Below are positions 13,896 through 23,442 of a stretch of DNA of 64,000 nucleotides, in pieces (the first letter of the stretch is position 1; each line of letters starts with the position of its first letter). Source of the DNA: CAVZLD01 sp963776055 (GTDB taxonomy: Bacteria; Planctomycetota; Planctomycetia; Pirellulales; Pirellulaceae); NCBI GenBank assembly GCA_963776055.1, contig CAVZLD010000005.1:62001-126000 (forward strand), given 5' to 3'. A program made the translations under genes and the position numbers. Below the pieces are notes generated by a model. That model saw only the letters and a program-made list of their open reading frames with translations. It was not told the origin of the DNA and did no database searches.

Positions 13896-14112
13896 TCCGA
13901 AATCGACATCGGGCCGCGGTGGACTGCCTTGACGCCGCCCCAGGAATTGATACCTTCATAGGTTTCCCCTGACGCGCTTTCGTCGGCTGCTGACAAGCGA
14001 CGCACGCCGAGCGGGAAAGCCTGAGCCGCGAAGAAGAAGACCGTCCCGACGGGACGGTGGTTGCACGAGATTCGAGGATTGCTCCTCGTCCCAGACCCCC
14101 GGATGGCTGCAT

Positions 14113-14482
14113 ATGCCCACAATCAATCAACTCGTCCGCCGGAAACGCCGCGCCAAACGATCCCAGTCGAAGGCCCCGGTGCTCGACAAGTGCCCCCAGA
14201 AGCGCGGGGTCTGCCTCCAGGTACGGACCATGACACCCAAGAAGCCGAACTCGGCCCTCCGCAAGATCACGCCGCGTGCGGCTCTCCAACGGCAAGGAAG
14301 TCACGGTCTACATTCCGGGCGAGGGCCACAGCCTGCAGGAACACTCCATCGTACTCGTCCGCGGAGGACGCGTTCGCGATCTCGCCGGGGTCCGTTACCA
14401 GGTGGTCCGCGGTGCCCTGGATACGCTGGGCGTCGACGGTCGGAAACGGTCCCGCAGCCGCTACGGAGCGAAAAAGTCGTAA
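14113..14482 (+). CDS. rpsL: 30S ribosomal protein S12, one frame break
   Basis: S12 sits at the decoding centre and is the streptomycin target. The N-terminal part contains PTINQLVRRKR and TPKKPNSALRK; the C-terminal part contains IPGEGHSLQEHSIVLVRGGR and ends in GRKRSRSRYGAKKS. The two parts lie in different frames because of one extra base near 14272 (ACGCCGCGTG instead of ACGCGCGTG); removal gives ALRKITRVRLSNGKEV and a normal 122-residue protein. It opens the str operon about 220 bases after rpoC. Confidence 0.94.
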
Positions 14483-14552
14483 GCCGGATGCGGCCTTCCG
14501 CCCCGGTCCCCTGTGCATCGCCTGTTTCGAACCGATCTGAAGCAAGAAGAAT

Positions 14553-15021
14553 ATGGGAAACATCACTGCCAGCCGGTCCCAAATGAAAGGGGACCCGCGC
14601 TTCAATTCGCTGCTGGTCAGCAAATTCGTCAACTGCCTGATGTGGGACGGTAAAAAGACCACGGCCCAACGAATCCTCTACGATGCGTTCGACCTGATCC
14701 AGGAACGCTCTGAAAGAGGAGCCGCTGGAAGTGTTTGTGCAGGCCGTGGAGAACGTGAAGCCGCAGATCGAGGTCCGCAGCAAGCGCGTGGGAGGGGCCG
14801 CCTACCAGGTGCCGATGCAGGTCAACCGCAATCGCCAGCAATCGCTCGCCATTCGCTGGCTCCTGCTCGCCGTCCGCGATAAAAAGGGCCGCCCCACCAG
14901 CCACAAACTGGCCGATGAATTGATCGCCGCCTTCAAGAAGGAAGGGGCCGCCATGACCCGCCGCGAGAACGTGCACCGGATGGCCGATGCGAACAAGGCC
15001 TTCGCTCACTTCGCCTGGTAA
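14553..15021 (+). CDS. rpsG: 30S ribosomal protein S7, one frame break
   Basis: S7 nucleates assembly of the 30S head. The N-terminal part has DPRFNSLLVSKFVNCLMWDGKK and the C-terminal part has VGGAAYQVPMQV, RWLLLAVRDKKG and a terminal NKAFAHFAW. One extra T near 14709 (CGCTCTGAAAG for CGCCTGAAAG or CGCTGAAAG type text) splits them; dropping it yields IQERLKEEPLEVFVQAVENV and 155 residues, the normal length. The gene follows rpsL by 70 bases. Confidence 0.93.
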
Positions 15022-15169
15022 AGGGAAGCATGCGCATCGCCGTGTGTCCGCCATCCCGCGACGCACGGCCTTCTTTTGCGCCGAATCCTCCCGGTTCGGC
15101 CAGGTGGGATGGTGCGCCTCTGAGGCAACACCGAGCGCCACTGTTCACGCCTGCAGGAAAGCCCCAGCT

Positions 15170-17257
15170 ATGACGCGTCGCTTGCAAGATCTCCGCAACA
15201 TCGGCATCATCGCCCACATCGATGCGGGAAAGACGACCGTCACCGAACGAATGCTGTTCTACAGCGGCGCTACGCATCGGATTGGAGAAGTCGACAAGGG
15301 AACCGCCGAAACGGATTTCGACGAAGAGGAACAGCAACGCGGCATCACGATCTATTCCGCCTGCGTCACCTTCGACTGGCGCGATGTACACATCAACCTG
15401 ATTGACACCCCCGGCCACGTTGACTTCACCGCGGAAGTCGAGCGGTGCTTGCGCGTGCTGGACGGGGCCGTCGTAGTGTTCAGCGCGCGGGAGGGCGTGG
15501 AGGCCCAAAGCGAAACGGTCTGGCATCAGGCCGATAAGTACCACGTCCCACGGATCGCCTTCATCAACAAACTGGATCGCGAAGGAGCCGACTTCGAGGG
15601 CACCGTGCAGGAACTCCGCAATCGCCTGCACGCCAACCCGATCCCGCTCCAAATCCCCGTCGGTCAGGGCCCCCCGCACATCGAAAACCCCTTCCGCGGC
15701 GTCATCGATCTGATCGAAATGCGGTGGCTGACGTTCCGCAGCGAACAGGCGGCGCCAACCGTCGAAGAGATCCCCACGGAGTGGCTCGACGAAGCCGAAC
15801 TGGCCCGGCAAGCCATGCTGGAAGAACTGGCCAATTACAGCGACGAACTGATGGAGCGCCTGCTGCAGGAAGAACCGCTGCCCACCGCGCTGATTCACCA
15901 GGTGATTCGCGAAGCCACCCTGCATTTGCGAATCCAGCCGCTGCTGTGCGGCTCCGCCCTCCACGGGATCGGAATCCAGCCACTCCTGGACGGCGTCGCC
16001 CGATACCTGCCCAGCCCCGCCGATATGCCACCCGTCGAAGGCATCGGGGTCGGGAAGAAATCCGAAAAGAACAAGCCCACCACCGTCCTTCGGCGAGCCG
16101 ATCCGGCGGAACCGTTCTGTGGGCTGGTCTTCAAGATCGTACCGGCGAGAACCGGCGATCTGGCCTGGATCCGCGTCTACTCGGGCCAACTCAAAGGCAA
16201 TTCACGGCTCTACAACCCGGGCAAGGACAAGAAAGAAAACATCGCGCAGTTGTGGCACATTCAGGCAGCGCGGAAGGATCAGGTCGATCACGTCGAGACC
16301 GGCGACATTGTCGGCATCATCGGACTCCGACACTCCATCACCGGCGATACGCTCTGTGATGCGAAACACCCGATCCTGCTGGAAAGCATTGACTTTCCCG
16401 AGACGGTGATCGCGATGGCGATCGAGCCCGAAACAACCGCGGAACGAAAGAAACTGGCCGATACACTCGACCTGATGAGGCGACAGGACCCGACCTTCCG
16501 AGCCCGAGAGAATGAAGACACCGGGCAGACCCTGATCAGCGGAATGGGCGAACTCCACCTGGAAGTGATCCGGAACCGCCTGCTCCGCGACTTCCGGCTG
16601 AATGTGAAGGTGCACAAGCCGCGCGTGAGCTATCGGGAGTCGATCCAGCAGACGATCGATACGACCGGAAGCTGCCATCGCCAGATGGGCGGCCAAAACC
16701 TGTTTGCGGAAATCCGGCTGCGGATGGAGCCGAACCTGCACGGAACGCAACCGGTGGCGATCACCAGCCGTTGCCCCACCGAACAGCTGCCCGGAGAACT
16801 GCTCGCCACGCTGCTCGACGAACTCCGCTCCCGTGGCGAAGGCGGCGGCATTCTGGGCGGCTTCCCCCTGATGAACCTGAAAGTCACGGTCCTGGGAGCC
16901 ACCTGTAACGAACATACCAATGACGTCGCCGTGCGGATCGCCGGCGGAGACGCTTTCGAAAAAGGCCTCCGTGATGGCAGCCCGATTCTGCTGGAGCCGG
17001 TGATGCGACTTTCGATCACGACCCCGGAAGACTACCTGGGCGACTTCGTCGGCGACCTGCAACAACGGCGCGCCTAGATTCAGCGAACCGAAAATCGGGG
17101 TAAACTTGTCGTGATCGAAGCCCATGCCCCGCTGGCTGGATTGTTCGGATACAGCTCCGCCATGCGGAGCATCAGCCAGGGTCGCGCCAGCTGCTCGATG
17201 GAACCCCTCGAATACGCTCCCGCACCCGAGGAAGTGGCCCGATCGTTCGAAGCATAG
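15170..17257 (+). CDS. fusA: Elongation factor G with an in-frame amber codon in domain V
   Basis: EF-G drives translocation. ATG 15170 lies 11 bases after AGGAAA. GTPase motifs are AHIDAGKTT (G1), RGITI (G2), DTPGH (G3), NKLD (G4) and a GSAL element. Domains II to V follow, including ISGMGELHLEVI. The open frame stops at TAG 17075-17077, after GDLQQRRA. The same frame then continues with unmistakable domain V text (VVIEAHAPLAGLFGYSS, then ISQGRASCSMEPLEYAP) to TAG 17255-17257. In Thermus EF-G the residue at the amber position is Gln in RRGQI, and the spacing to the FGY motif is identical, so CAG to TAG is the simplest explanation. Total 695 codons. Truncation at 17077 would remove much of domain V. 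Whether this is an error, a mutation or readthrough is open. Confidence 0.9.
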
Positions 17258-17320
17258 CCGCTCGGGTCGCGCCCGAGGATCCGAGCGGTCGATCCGTCGA
17301 CCCGATGAAAGGACCCCTCG

Positions 17321-18097
17321 ATGCGCACCGCTCCCGCTCGCCCCGGCGTCTCGCTGCTGGAAGTCGTCGTGGTGCTGCTCATCGCGGCGGCCACCTGCCT
17401 GCTGCTGCTGCCCGCACTCAACCGCTCCCGCGAAAACGCGCGCGCCAAATACTGTCGCAACAACCTGCGACGACTCGATCAGGCGATGCAGCAATATCTG
17501 GAAGTAGGCACGAGACAGGTCTCGAGCCATACTACAACACCAAGATCCAGACTCAACAGAAAGCAACCGCGTGCAAACTGGCCAGTGAAATTGATCGGAT
17601 ACCTGGATAGCGAGCTGGACCGCAGCCGAATCGGGCAGCGCCCCGACCGATGTCCCTGACCTGCCCATCGCATCCGCTGGCCATCCCCGCCGAAGATGCC
17701 CTCCAACCCTGCCTCTACCAGTTGTTCGTCGTCCCGGGCGACGCAGGCGGCTGGGCCTTTCGCGATCAGCACCGAGAGCTGTCCCTGGAAGACTACAACC
17801 GAGGGCATGCCAGCGTGGCTATACGTACCCTTAGGATCAGAAGCAGCGGACCCGGTCACAGAAGAAGAGATACGGAAGTTCAAAGAACAGCCAGGATGGC
17901 CCGCACGCCAACGGGACGTTTCAGTGGTCCGAGGGGGAGGGGGAGCTGTATCGATCGTTGCGACTTCGCGAGCGATCGGAGACGGGAACGGATTGAAGTG
18001 GGTTGGCGATGACCGGCTGATCGCGGCGGAAGGGGAAGGAAGGCGGAAAGGAAACAGAAAGGGAATAACCGCGGCAGGGAATATGGCAGGGGAATGA
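17321..18097 (+). pseudogene. Disrupted type II pseudopilin-like gene between fusA and rpsJ
   Basis: ATG 17321 follows AAAGGA. The N-terminus carries a prepilin-type methylation motif and helix (RPGVSLLEVVVVLLIAAATC), then NNLRRLDQAMQQYLE, typical of planctomycetal pseudopilins of the DUF1559 kind. The uninterrupted frame ends at 17659. Later pieces in other frames look like the rest of the protein: CPSHPLAIPAEDA, then FAISTESCPWK, then EGMPAWLYVPLG and a C-terminal piece with AVSIVATSRAIGDG, running to about 18097. So the gene is either badly affected by sequence errors or decaying. It has no translation role and interrupts the str-S10 junction where other bacteria often keep tuf. Exact breakpoints and end are uncertain. 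Confidence 0.55.
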
Positions 18098-18165
18098 CGG
18101 CCTGGAAGGCCATGCTTACGGGACTGCCTGGAAGGCTGTCCCACGTGGCGCGGGCTTTCTTGATC
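18093..18165. repeat. REP-like palindromes with CTGGAAGG core
   Basis: Two adjacent imperfect palindromes occur: GGCCTGGAAGGCC and GGACTGCCTGGAAGGCTGTCC. They share the CTGGAAGG core, the reverse complement of the TTCCAG core seen in the hairpins at 42688-42780. They lie between the pseudopilin gene and the rpsJ promoter in a 293-base gene-free stretch. Confidence 0.5.
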
Positions 18166-18260
18166 TGGGGCCGATGCGACCGAGTCCCCGTAATCGGCAC
18201 GCCCGCGCATCGCACCGGCCACGCGCAGAAAAACTTTTCGCTCGCCTCGGTCCGGAGGTG

Positions 18261-18289
18261 TTGACGGCCACGGCGCGGAAACCTAAGAT
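18261..18289 (+). promoter_or_regulatory. Sigma-70-like promoter for the S10 operon
   Basis: TTGACG (18261-18266) and TAAGAT (18284-18289) are separated by exactly 17 bases, about 100 bases before the rpsJ start. This is the best promoter-like pair in the ribosomal region and suggests that the S10-spc-alpha genes are transcribed independently of fusA. Confidence 0.5.
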
Positions 18290-18390
18290 GGGCAGCTTCC
18301 CTACAAACCCGGTACCAAGCCGGGAGGGTGCAGGAAAGTGTAACCCTGCATCGTTTGGAGTGGAAATCGGTTGCCGCGGGAGTCTGGTTG

Positions 18391-18717
18391 GTGGTCACGC
18401 CGTCGCACGAAGTAATTCGAATCCGGATGGAAGCCTACGATCATCTGATCCTCGATCAGAGTGCGAAGGATATCGTAGAAACGGCTAAGCGCACCAATTC
18501 CGAGGTGCACGGCCCGATTCCACTGCCCACTCGAATCGAACGATACACGGTCCTTTCCGGTCCGAATATTGATAAGAAAGCGCGGCAGCAGTTCGAGATT
18601 CGAACGCACAAGCGCGTGATCGACATCGTGCAGGCGACGGCCAAGACGATCGAGGCCCTCAATAAGCTCAGCCTGCCCGCCGGTGTCGACATCAAGATTA
18701 AAGCCTCCACAAAGTAA
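18391..18717 (+). CDS. rpsJ: 30S ribosomal protein S10
   Basis: S10 belongs to the 30S head and also forms antitermination complexes with NusB. Family motifs are VETAKRTNSEVHGPIPLPTR and FEIRTHKRVIDI. I chose GTG 18391, which has GGGAG eight bases upstream and gives 108 residues, close to the normal 102 to 105; the frame extends further upstream but with no family sequence. It is the first gene of the S10 operon, behind a candidate promoter. Confidence 0.94.
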   Translation: MVTPSHEVIRIRMEAYDHLILDQSAKDIVETAKRTNSEVHGPIPLPTRIERYTVLSGPNIDKKARQQFEIRTHKRVIDIVQATAKTIEALNKLSLPAGVDIKIKASTK

Positions 18718-18863
18718 GACCTTCCACCCATCCGGGAAGGCCCTTCCGGGCCGCTCCCCGACAGGTACACCCATTATGACTTGGAAGCGGGTCGGGTAAT
18801 CTCGGACACTCGTCCGCGGTGCCGCTGGATCCCAGCCCGCAACGACCGCAGGAAATCAGCACG

Positions 18864-19553
18864 ATGGCAAAGGGAATACTAGGCCGCAAGGTCGGCATGA
18901 CCCAGGTCTATGATGACAAGGGCAAGATCGTCCCGGTGACCGTGATCCAGGCGGGTCCCTGCCAGGTGCTGCAACTGCGGACTCTGGATCGCGACGGCTA
19001 TCAGGCCGTGCAGCTGGGATACCTGGATAAGCCCCGTCGCCTGGCTCGACGCAGCGAACGCGGTCACGTCGCCAAGCTGGCCAGCAAACGAGCACGCCGA
19101 TTGGCAACCGCCGGCGTCGAGATGCAGCCCAAAGCTGATTGCGAACCCAAGCGCTATGTGCGCGAACTGCGGGGCGACACGAGCGGCTACAGTCTGGGGC
19201 AGATCGTCAAGGTGGACGCGTTGGAGGATGTCAGCGCGGTCGATGTGACCGGGACAAGCAAAGGACGCGGCTTTGCCGGTGTGATGAAGCGACACAACTT
19301 TGCCGGCCAGCGAGCTTCTCACGGTGTCAAAAAGGTCCACCGCCATGCGGGCGGTACCGGCCGCAGTGCCTCTCCCAGTCGCGTTTTCAAAGGAACGCGG
19401 ATGGCCGGTCAACACGGCAATGCGCGAGTCACGGCGCGAAACCTGAAAGTCATCAAGGTCGATCAGGAAAACGATTTGCTGGTCGTTCGCGGAGCGATCC
19501 CCGGCCCCAACGGCGGATTTCTGATCGTGCAGGAGTCGAACAAAGTCGGCTGA
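18864..19553 (+). CDS. rplC: 50S ribosomal protein L3
   Basis: L3 reaches the peptidyl transferase centre. The 229-residue protein begins GILGRKVGMTQVYDDKGK and contains the diagnostic AGGTGRSASPSRVFKGTRMAGQ-like loop (in two parts around residue 170) and VRGAIPGPNGG. ATG 18864 follows AGGAAA. It sits between rpsJ and rplD as usual. Confidence 0.97.
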   Translation: MAKGILGRKVGMTQVYDDKGKIVPVTVIQAGPCQVLQLRTLDRDGYQAVQLGYLDKPRRLARRSERGHVAKLASKRARRLATAGVEMQPKADCEPKRYVRELRGDTSGYSLGQIVKVDALEDVSAVDVTGTSKGRGFAGVMKRHNFAGQRASHGVKKVHRHAGGTGRSASPSRVFKGTRMAGQHGNARVTARNLKVIKVDQENDLLVVRGAIPGPNGGFLIVQESNKVG

Positions 19554-19610
19554 CAGGAATCCATTGGAATCAGGCATTCGTGCCCCGAATCACAGTAGGC
19601 AATCACGGCG

Positions 19611-20267
19611 ATGGCGAATCTAGTTATCTACGACCGAACAGGCAAAGAAGTCGGGACTTACGAGATTGACTCGACCGACTTGGCGCCGCGGATCAACAAG
19701 CAGTTGTTGCACGACGCGGTCGTCATGTATCAGGCCAACCGGCGTCAGGGAACGCACCGCACAAAGTCCCGCAGCGAGGTGGCTGGTTCGACTCACAAGA
19801 TGTATCGACAGAAAGGGACCGGCAACGCCCGCGCCGGATCGCGGCGCAGCGGCATTCGACGTGGGGGCGGACAAATCCACGCTCGACGCCCGCGCGACTA
19901 TTCCTACCACATGCCGCGGAAGGCCGCCCAGTTGGCCACCCGCATGGCAATTGCTTCGAAAATCCGAGACGAAGAAATCGTGGTCGTCGACGAGCTGCAG
20001 TTTGACGCCCCTACGACGAAGGAGATGGCACGGGTGCTCCAGGCGCTCGGCCTGGGTCAAACCAGCACGCTGATCGCCACCGCCGAACACGACGTGAATG
20101 TGTATAAGAGTGCTCGCAACATTTCGCGAGTGACGATTTCGCCCGTTTCCGACCTGAACGCGCTGTCCGTCCTGGCTCCCCAGCGGATGCTGGTCACACG
20201 CCAGGCGCTGGATGCGATTCGGGAGCGAGCGGCGCGGAACCGACCGACTGAGACCCAGCAGGCGTAA
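19611..20267 (+). CDS. rplD: 50S ribosomal protein L4
   Basis: L4 lines the peptide exit tunnel and, in gamma-proteobacteria, represses the S10 operon. The 218-residue protein has HRTKSRSEVAGSTHKMYRQK and the tunnel loop GTGNARAGSRRSGIRRGGG, followed by the C-terminal fold with NVYKSARNISRVTI. Spacing to rplC is 57 bases and to rplW 29 bases. Confidence 0.96.
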   Translation: MANLVIYDRTGKEVGTYEIDSTDLAPRINKQLLHDAVVMYQANRRQGTHRTKSRSEVAGSTHKMYRQKGTGNARAGSRRSGIRRGGGQIHARRPRDYSYHMPRKAAQLATRMAIASKIRDEEIVVVDELQFDAPTTKEMARVLQALGLGQTSTLIATAEHDVNVYKSARNISRVTISPVSDLNALSVLAPQRMLVTRQALDAIRERAARNRPTETQQA

Positions 20268-20296
20268 CCACTCTCCCCGGCACACGGAATGAGACA

Positions 20297-20620
20297 ATGG
20301 CCAAAGCCACGGAACAACCCACGACCAACCAGCGGCACGACATGGCACCCCACCAGATCGTGCTTCGACCCCTGGTCACCGAGAAAGGCATGCACCGCTC
20401 GACACGGTACAACCAATACGCCTTTGAAGTAAATCCGCTGGCGGACAAACAGCAAATCAAGGAAGCGGTCGAAGACCTCTTCCATGTCCGAGTCACACAA
20501 GTGCGAACCCAGAACCGCAAGGGGAAGCCGCGGCGGTACCGGTTCCGATATGGCACCACCAAGCAGTGGAAGAAGGCGATTGTCAAGCTGGACTCCGAGG
20601 ATCACATCCAGTTCTTTTAA
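20297..20620 (+). CDS. rplW: 50S ribosomal protein L23
   Basis: L23 lies at the tunnel exit and docks trigger factor and SRP. The 107-residue protein has VLRPLVTEKGM, YAFEVNPLADKQQIKEAVE and NRKGKPRRYRFRYG, all standard. A second in-frame ATG at residue 16 could give a shorter form of 92 residues, nearer the usual 95; the longer start is kept because ATG 20297 has the better upstream spacing. Confidence 0.94.
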   Translation: MAKATEQPTTNQRHDMAPHQIVLRPLVTEKGMHRSTRYNQYAFEVNPLADKQQIKEAVEDLFHVRVTQVRTQNRKGKPRRYRFRYGTTKQWKKAIVKLDSEDHIQFF

Positions 20621-20701
20621 TCGTCCCGGCCTCCACGCGAAGGCGGTGAGGCTCAGCGGGCGAGACAACCACTTCGGCGGCAAACAAGAAAAGACAATTC
20701 G

Positions 20702-21556
20702 ATGGGCATTCGGAAATACAAACCGACCTCTCCCGGACGACGTGGCGCGTCGGTCAGCGACTTTGCCGACCTGACGACCGGTGCGCAGCCCGAGAAGTCG
20801 CTGTTGCGTCCGCTGCGAAAAAAGGGCGGCCGCAACAACCAGGGCAAGATCACCGTCCGGCACCGAGGGGGTGGTCACAAGCGCCAGTATCGTGTCATCG
20901 ACTTCCAGCGGAACAAAGATGGCGTGCCGGCGCGGGTCGCCTCGATTCAATACGATCCGAATCGAAGTGCCCGAATTGCCCTGCTGCATTATGTCGACGG
21001 CGAGAAACGATACATCCTGGCTCCCGACGGTTTAAAGGAAGGGGCCCAACTGGTCAGCGGATCGGAAGCCCCTCCCGCCGTGGGCAACTGCCTGCCGCTG
21101 AAACGTATTCCGCTGGGTACGAGTGTCCACAATATCGAGATGCAACCCGGCCGCGGCGGCGTGCTGTGCCGCAGTGCCGGTTCCGGCGCCACCCTGATGG
21201 CTCGGGAAGCCGACTGGGCGCAGTTGACGCTGCCGAGCGGCGAAATCCGTCGCGTTCCGGCGCAGTGTCGTGCCACGATCGGCAAAGTCGGCAACGCGGA
21301 TCACATGAACATCACCTTGGGGAAGGCGGGCCGCACACGTTGGCTGGGCCGTCGGCCTCACGTGCGAGGCACGGCGATGAACCCCATCGACCACCCGCAC
21401 GGCGGTGGAGAAGGCCGCACGAAGGGCGGCCGACACCCGGTCAGCCCGACCGGCAAGCCGGCCAAGGGCGGATCGACAAGAAAGCGGCGCAAGCCGTCCA
21501 ATGTCTCGATCGTGCGGCGCCGCCGCTCGCGCCGCTATGGCCAATTGAAGAAGTAA
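20702..21556 (+). CDS. rplB: 50S ribosomal protein L2
   Basis: L2 is needed for subunit joining and peptidyl transfer. The 284-residue protein has the RNA-binding region NNQGKITVRHRGGGHKRQYR, the VLCRSAGSGA-type loop, and the C-terminal signature RGTAMNPIDHPHGGGEGR followed by a basic tail. The catalytically important His in the HPHGGG loop is present. Confidence 0.97.
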   Translation: MGIRKYKPTSPGRRGASVSDFADLTTGAQPEKSLLRPLRKKGGRNNQGKITVRHRGGGHKRQYRVIDFQRNKDGVPARVASIQYDPNRSARIALLHYVDGEKRYILAPDGLKEGAQLVSGSEAPPAVGNCLPLKRIPLGTSVHNIEMQPGRGGVLCRSAGSGATLMAREADWAQLTLPSGEIRRVPAQCRATIGKVGNADHMNITLGKAGRTRWLGRRPHVRGTAMNPIDHPHGGGEGRTKGGRHPVSPTGKPAKGGSTRKRRKPSNVSIVRRRRSRRYGQLKK

Positions 21557-21580
21557 CGCAAACGATGGACAAACGGCAGG

Positions 21581-21850
21581 ATGGGTAGATCACTAAAAAA
21601 AGGTCCCTTTGTGGACCCCAAGTTGTATCGCAAAGTGCAGCAGCAGCAAGAGTCGGGGGGCGGTGACCCGATCCGCACCTGGGCCCGCGCCTGCACGATT
21701 GTGCCGGAGTTCGTCGGCGTGACTTTCATGGTGCACAACGGCAAGCAACATATGAAGGTCTTCGTGACGGAAGATATGGTGGGACACAAGCTGGGCGAGT
21801 TTGCTCCGACGCGCATCTTTCGAGGGCACGGCGGAAAAGGCAGGCGGTAG
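21581..21850 (+). CDS. rpsS: 30S ribosomal protein S19
   Basis: S19 contacts the A-site tRNA region in the 30S head. The 89-residue protein begins MGRSLKKGPFVDPKL and has RACTIVPEFVGVTFMVHNG, KLGEFAPTR and FRGHGGKGRR, all family signatures. It lies 24 bases after rplB. Confidence 0.96.
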   Translation: MGRSLKKGPFVDPKLYRKVQQQQESGGGDPIRTWARACTIVPEFVGVTFMVHNGKQHMKVFVTEDMVGHKLGEFAPTRIFRGHGGKGRR

Positions 21851-21910
21851 ACAGCGGACCCAAGGAATCCCGCGGGCTGGCAGGCCAAGAATCGGGGGAG
21901 TAGTACAGCG

Positions 21911-22267
21911 ATGGCAACATACGAAGCGACATATCGCTTTGCACGAATCAGCGCCCGGAAGGTTCGCCCGATCGCGGATCTGATTCGGGGCAAGATGGCG
22001 GATGAGGCGTTGGAGATTCTGCGGTATCAGCCGCAGCGCGGTGCCCGCCTGTTGGAAAAGGTACTCAAGAGTGCGTTGGGCAACGCCCAGGACCCGGACC
22101 ACCCGGACAATCGCGGTCGCAACGTCGACGTCGCTCGGCTGTACGTCCGCCAGGCGCACGCCGACGGAGGCCCTTCGTTCAAGCGGGTCCGGCCGCGAGC
22201 TCGCGGAATGGCCTTCATGATTCGCAAACGGTTTTCCCACATCCACGTGACTCTCGAGGAACTGTAA
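21911..22267 (+). CDS. rplV: 50S ribosomal protein L22
   Basis: L22 lines the exit tunnel. The 118-residue protein begins with YRFARISARKVRPIADLIRG and contains LEKVLKSALGNAQDPD and the C-terminal beta-hairpin RPRARGMAFMIRKRFSHI. The length is standard. Confidence 0.96.
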   Translation: MATYEATYRFARISARKVRPIADLIRGKMADEALEILRYQPQRGARLLEKVLKSALGNAQDPDHPDNRGRNVDVARLYVRQAHADGGPSFKRVRPRARGMAFMIRKRFSHIHVTLEEL

Positions 22268-22331
22268 AACGACCGCTCGGCCGCGGCAGCGTAGCTCGCC
22301 TGGCCGACTCGTCATACGGAGCAGTCAGACC

Positions 22332-23045
22332 ATGGGTCAAAAAGTCAATCCTGTCGGTTTCCGCACGGGAGTCATGATCGGTTGGAAGAGTCGCTGGTAT
22401 GCCTCCAAGCAGGAGTACGCATCCCTACTGCTGGAAGACCAGAAGATTCGCAAGTTCATCAAGCGCAATCCCAAGAAGAACCAGTATCGACATGCGGGAA
22501 TCGATCGGATCGAGATTGAGCGCACGCGGGATGAGGTCAAGGTCATCCTCTACGCGGCTCGCCCGGGGCTGATTATTGGGAAGAAGGGGCAGGAGATCGA
22601 GTTGCTGCAGGCCGAACTGCAAAACTTGATTGGTCGGCGCTGCAATTTGAAGATCGAAGAGGTCTCGCGTCCGGAGCTGCAAGCGCAGCTGGTGGCCGAA
22701 GACATCGCGGAACAGTTGCAGAAACGATCGAGCTTCCGCCGCACGATGAAGCGTGCGATGGAGCAAACGATGGAAGCCGGGGCCAAAGGCATCAAAGTAC
22801 AGATGGCTGGTCGCCTGGGCGGTGCGGAAATGGCGCGACGCGAGAAACAAATCGCCGGCTCCATCCCGCTCAGTACCCTGCGAGCGAAAATCGATTACGG
22901 CTTCACCGAAGCCAAGACCGCGCAGGGGCATATCGGAATTCAAGTGTGGGTGAATCAGGGCTTTTATCGAGGGGACGACAGCTATGGCGATGATGCCGAA
23001 GCGGGTCAAACACCGCAAAAGCCAAAGAGGTCGTATAAAAGGTAA
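22332..23045 (+). CDS. rpsC: 30S ribosomal protein S3
   Basis: S3 forms the mRNA entry channel. The 237-residue protein begins GQKVNPVGFRTGVMIGWKS and has the KH domain motif GLIIGKKGQEIE, then GRLGGAEMARRE and the C-terminal domain ending GIQVWVNQGFYR. The last 20 or so residues, rich in Asp and Lys, are encoded by DNA that also encodes the start of rplP in another frame, so the two genes overlap by 62 bases. Confidence 0.95.
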   Translation: MGQKVNPVGFRTGVMIGWKSRWYASKQEYASLLLEDQKIRKFIKRNPKKNQYRHAGIDRIEIERTRDEVKVILYAARPGLIIGKKGQEIELLQAELQNLIGRRCNLKIEEVSRPELQAQLVAEDIAEQLQKRSSFRRTMKRAMEQTMEAGAKGIKVQMAGRLGGAEMARREKQIAGSIPLSTLRAKIDYGFTEAKTAQGHIGIQVWVNQGFYRGDDSYGDDAEAGQTPQKPKRSYKR

Positions 23046-23401
23046 CGCGACACGGGGCAACCGGGTCGTGTTTGGAGACTTTGGTCTGCAGGCTCTGCAG
23101 GGCGGATGGGTGAAGGCGGCGACGATTGAGGCCGGCCGCATCGCCGCTCAGCAGTATGTCCGCGGCGAAGGACGACTGTATGTGCGGCATGTTTCCGCAC
23201 AAGTCGGTCACGTCCACGCCGCTGGAAACCCGCATGGGCAAGGGCAAGGGGGAACCCGATTTTTGGGCCGCCGTCGTGCGTCCGGGATCGGTCCTCTACG
23301 AACTCGGCGGCGTGACAGAACAACAGGCGCGGGTCTGCTTTGCCCGCTTGGCACATAAAATGCCGCTGCGCGTGCGCTTCGTGCGTCGCCGGACCGGCTG
23401 A
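22984..23401 (+). CDS. rplP: 50S ribosomal protein L16, one frame break
   Basis: L16 organises the A-site tRNA pocket of the 50S subunit. The N-terminal part is PKRVKHRKSQRGRIKG with FGDFGLQALQGGWVKAATIE; the C-terminal part has PLETRMGKGKGEPDFW and VRPGSVLYE. One extra C near 23188 (CGGCATG for CGGATG) splits them; its removal gives GRLYVRMFPHKSVTSTPLE and 138 residues, the usual length. ATG 22984 is preceded by GAGGGG inside rpsC; ATG 22993 is an alternative start. Confidence 0.92.
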
Positions 23402-23442
23402 GGTTTTCTCGAGCCCGCAGGATTACGACCGGGAGTGTGACG

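Noticed and set aside
12472..14304. 610-residue minus-strand frame across the rpoC end and rpsL
   Set aside because: It overlaps two certain genes on the other strand and lacks recognisable domains; typical GC-rich shadow.
17075..17077. Reassignment of TAG as a sense codon
   Set aside because: secE, rplJ and rplL end in TAG exactly where their families end, so TAG works as a stop in this genome.
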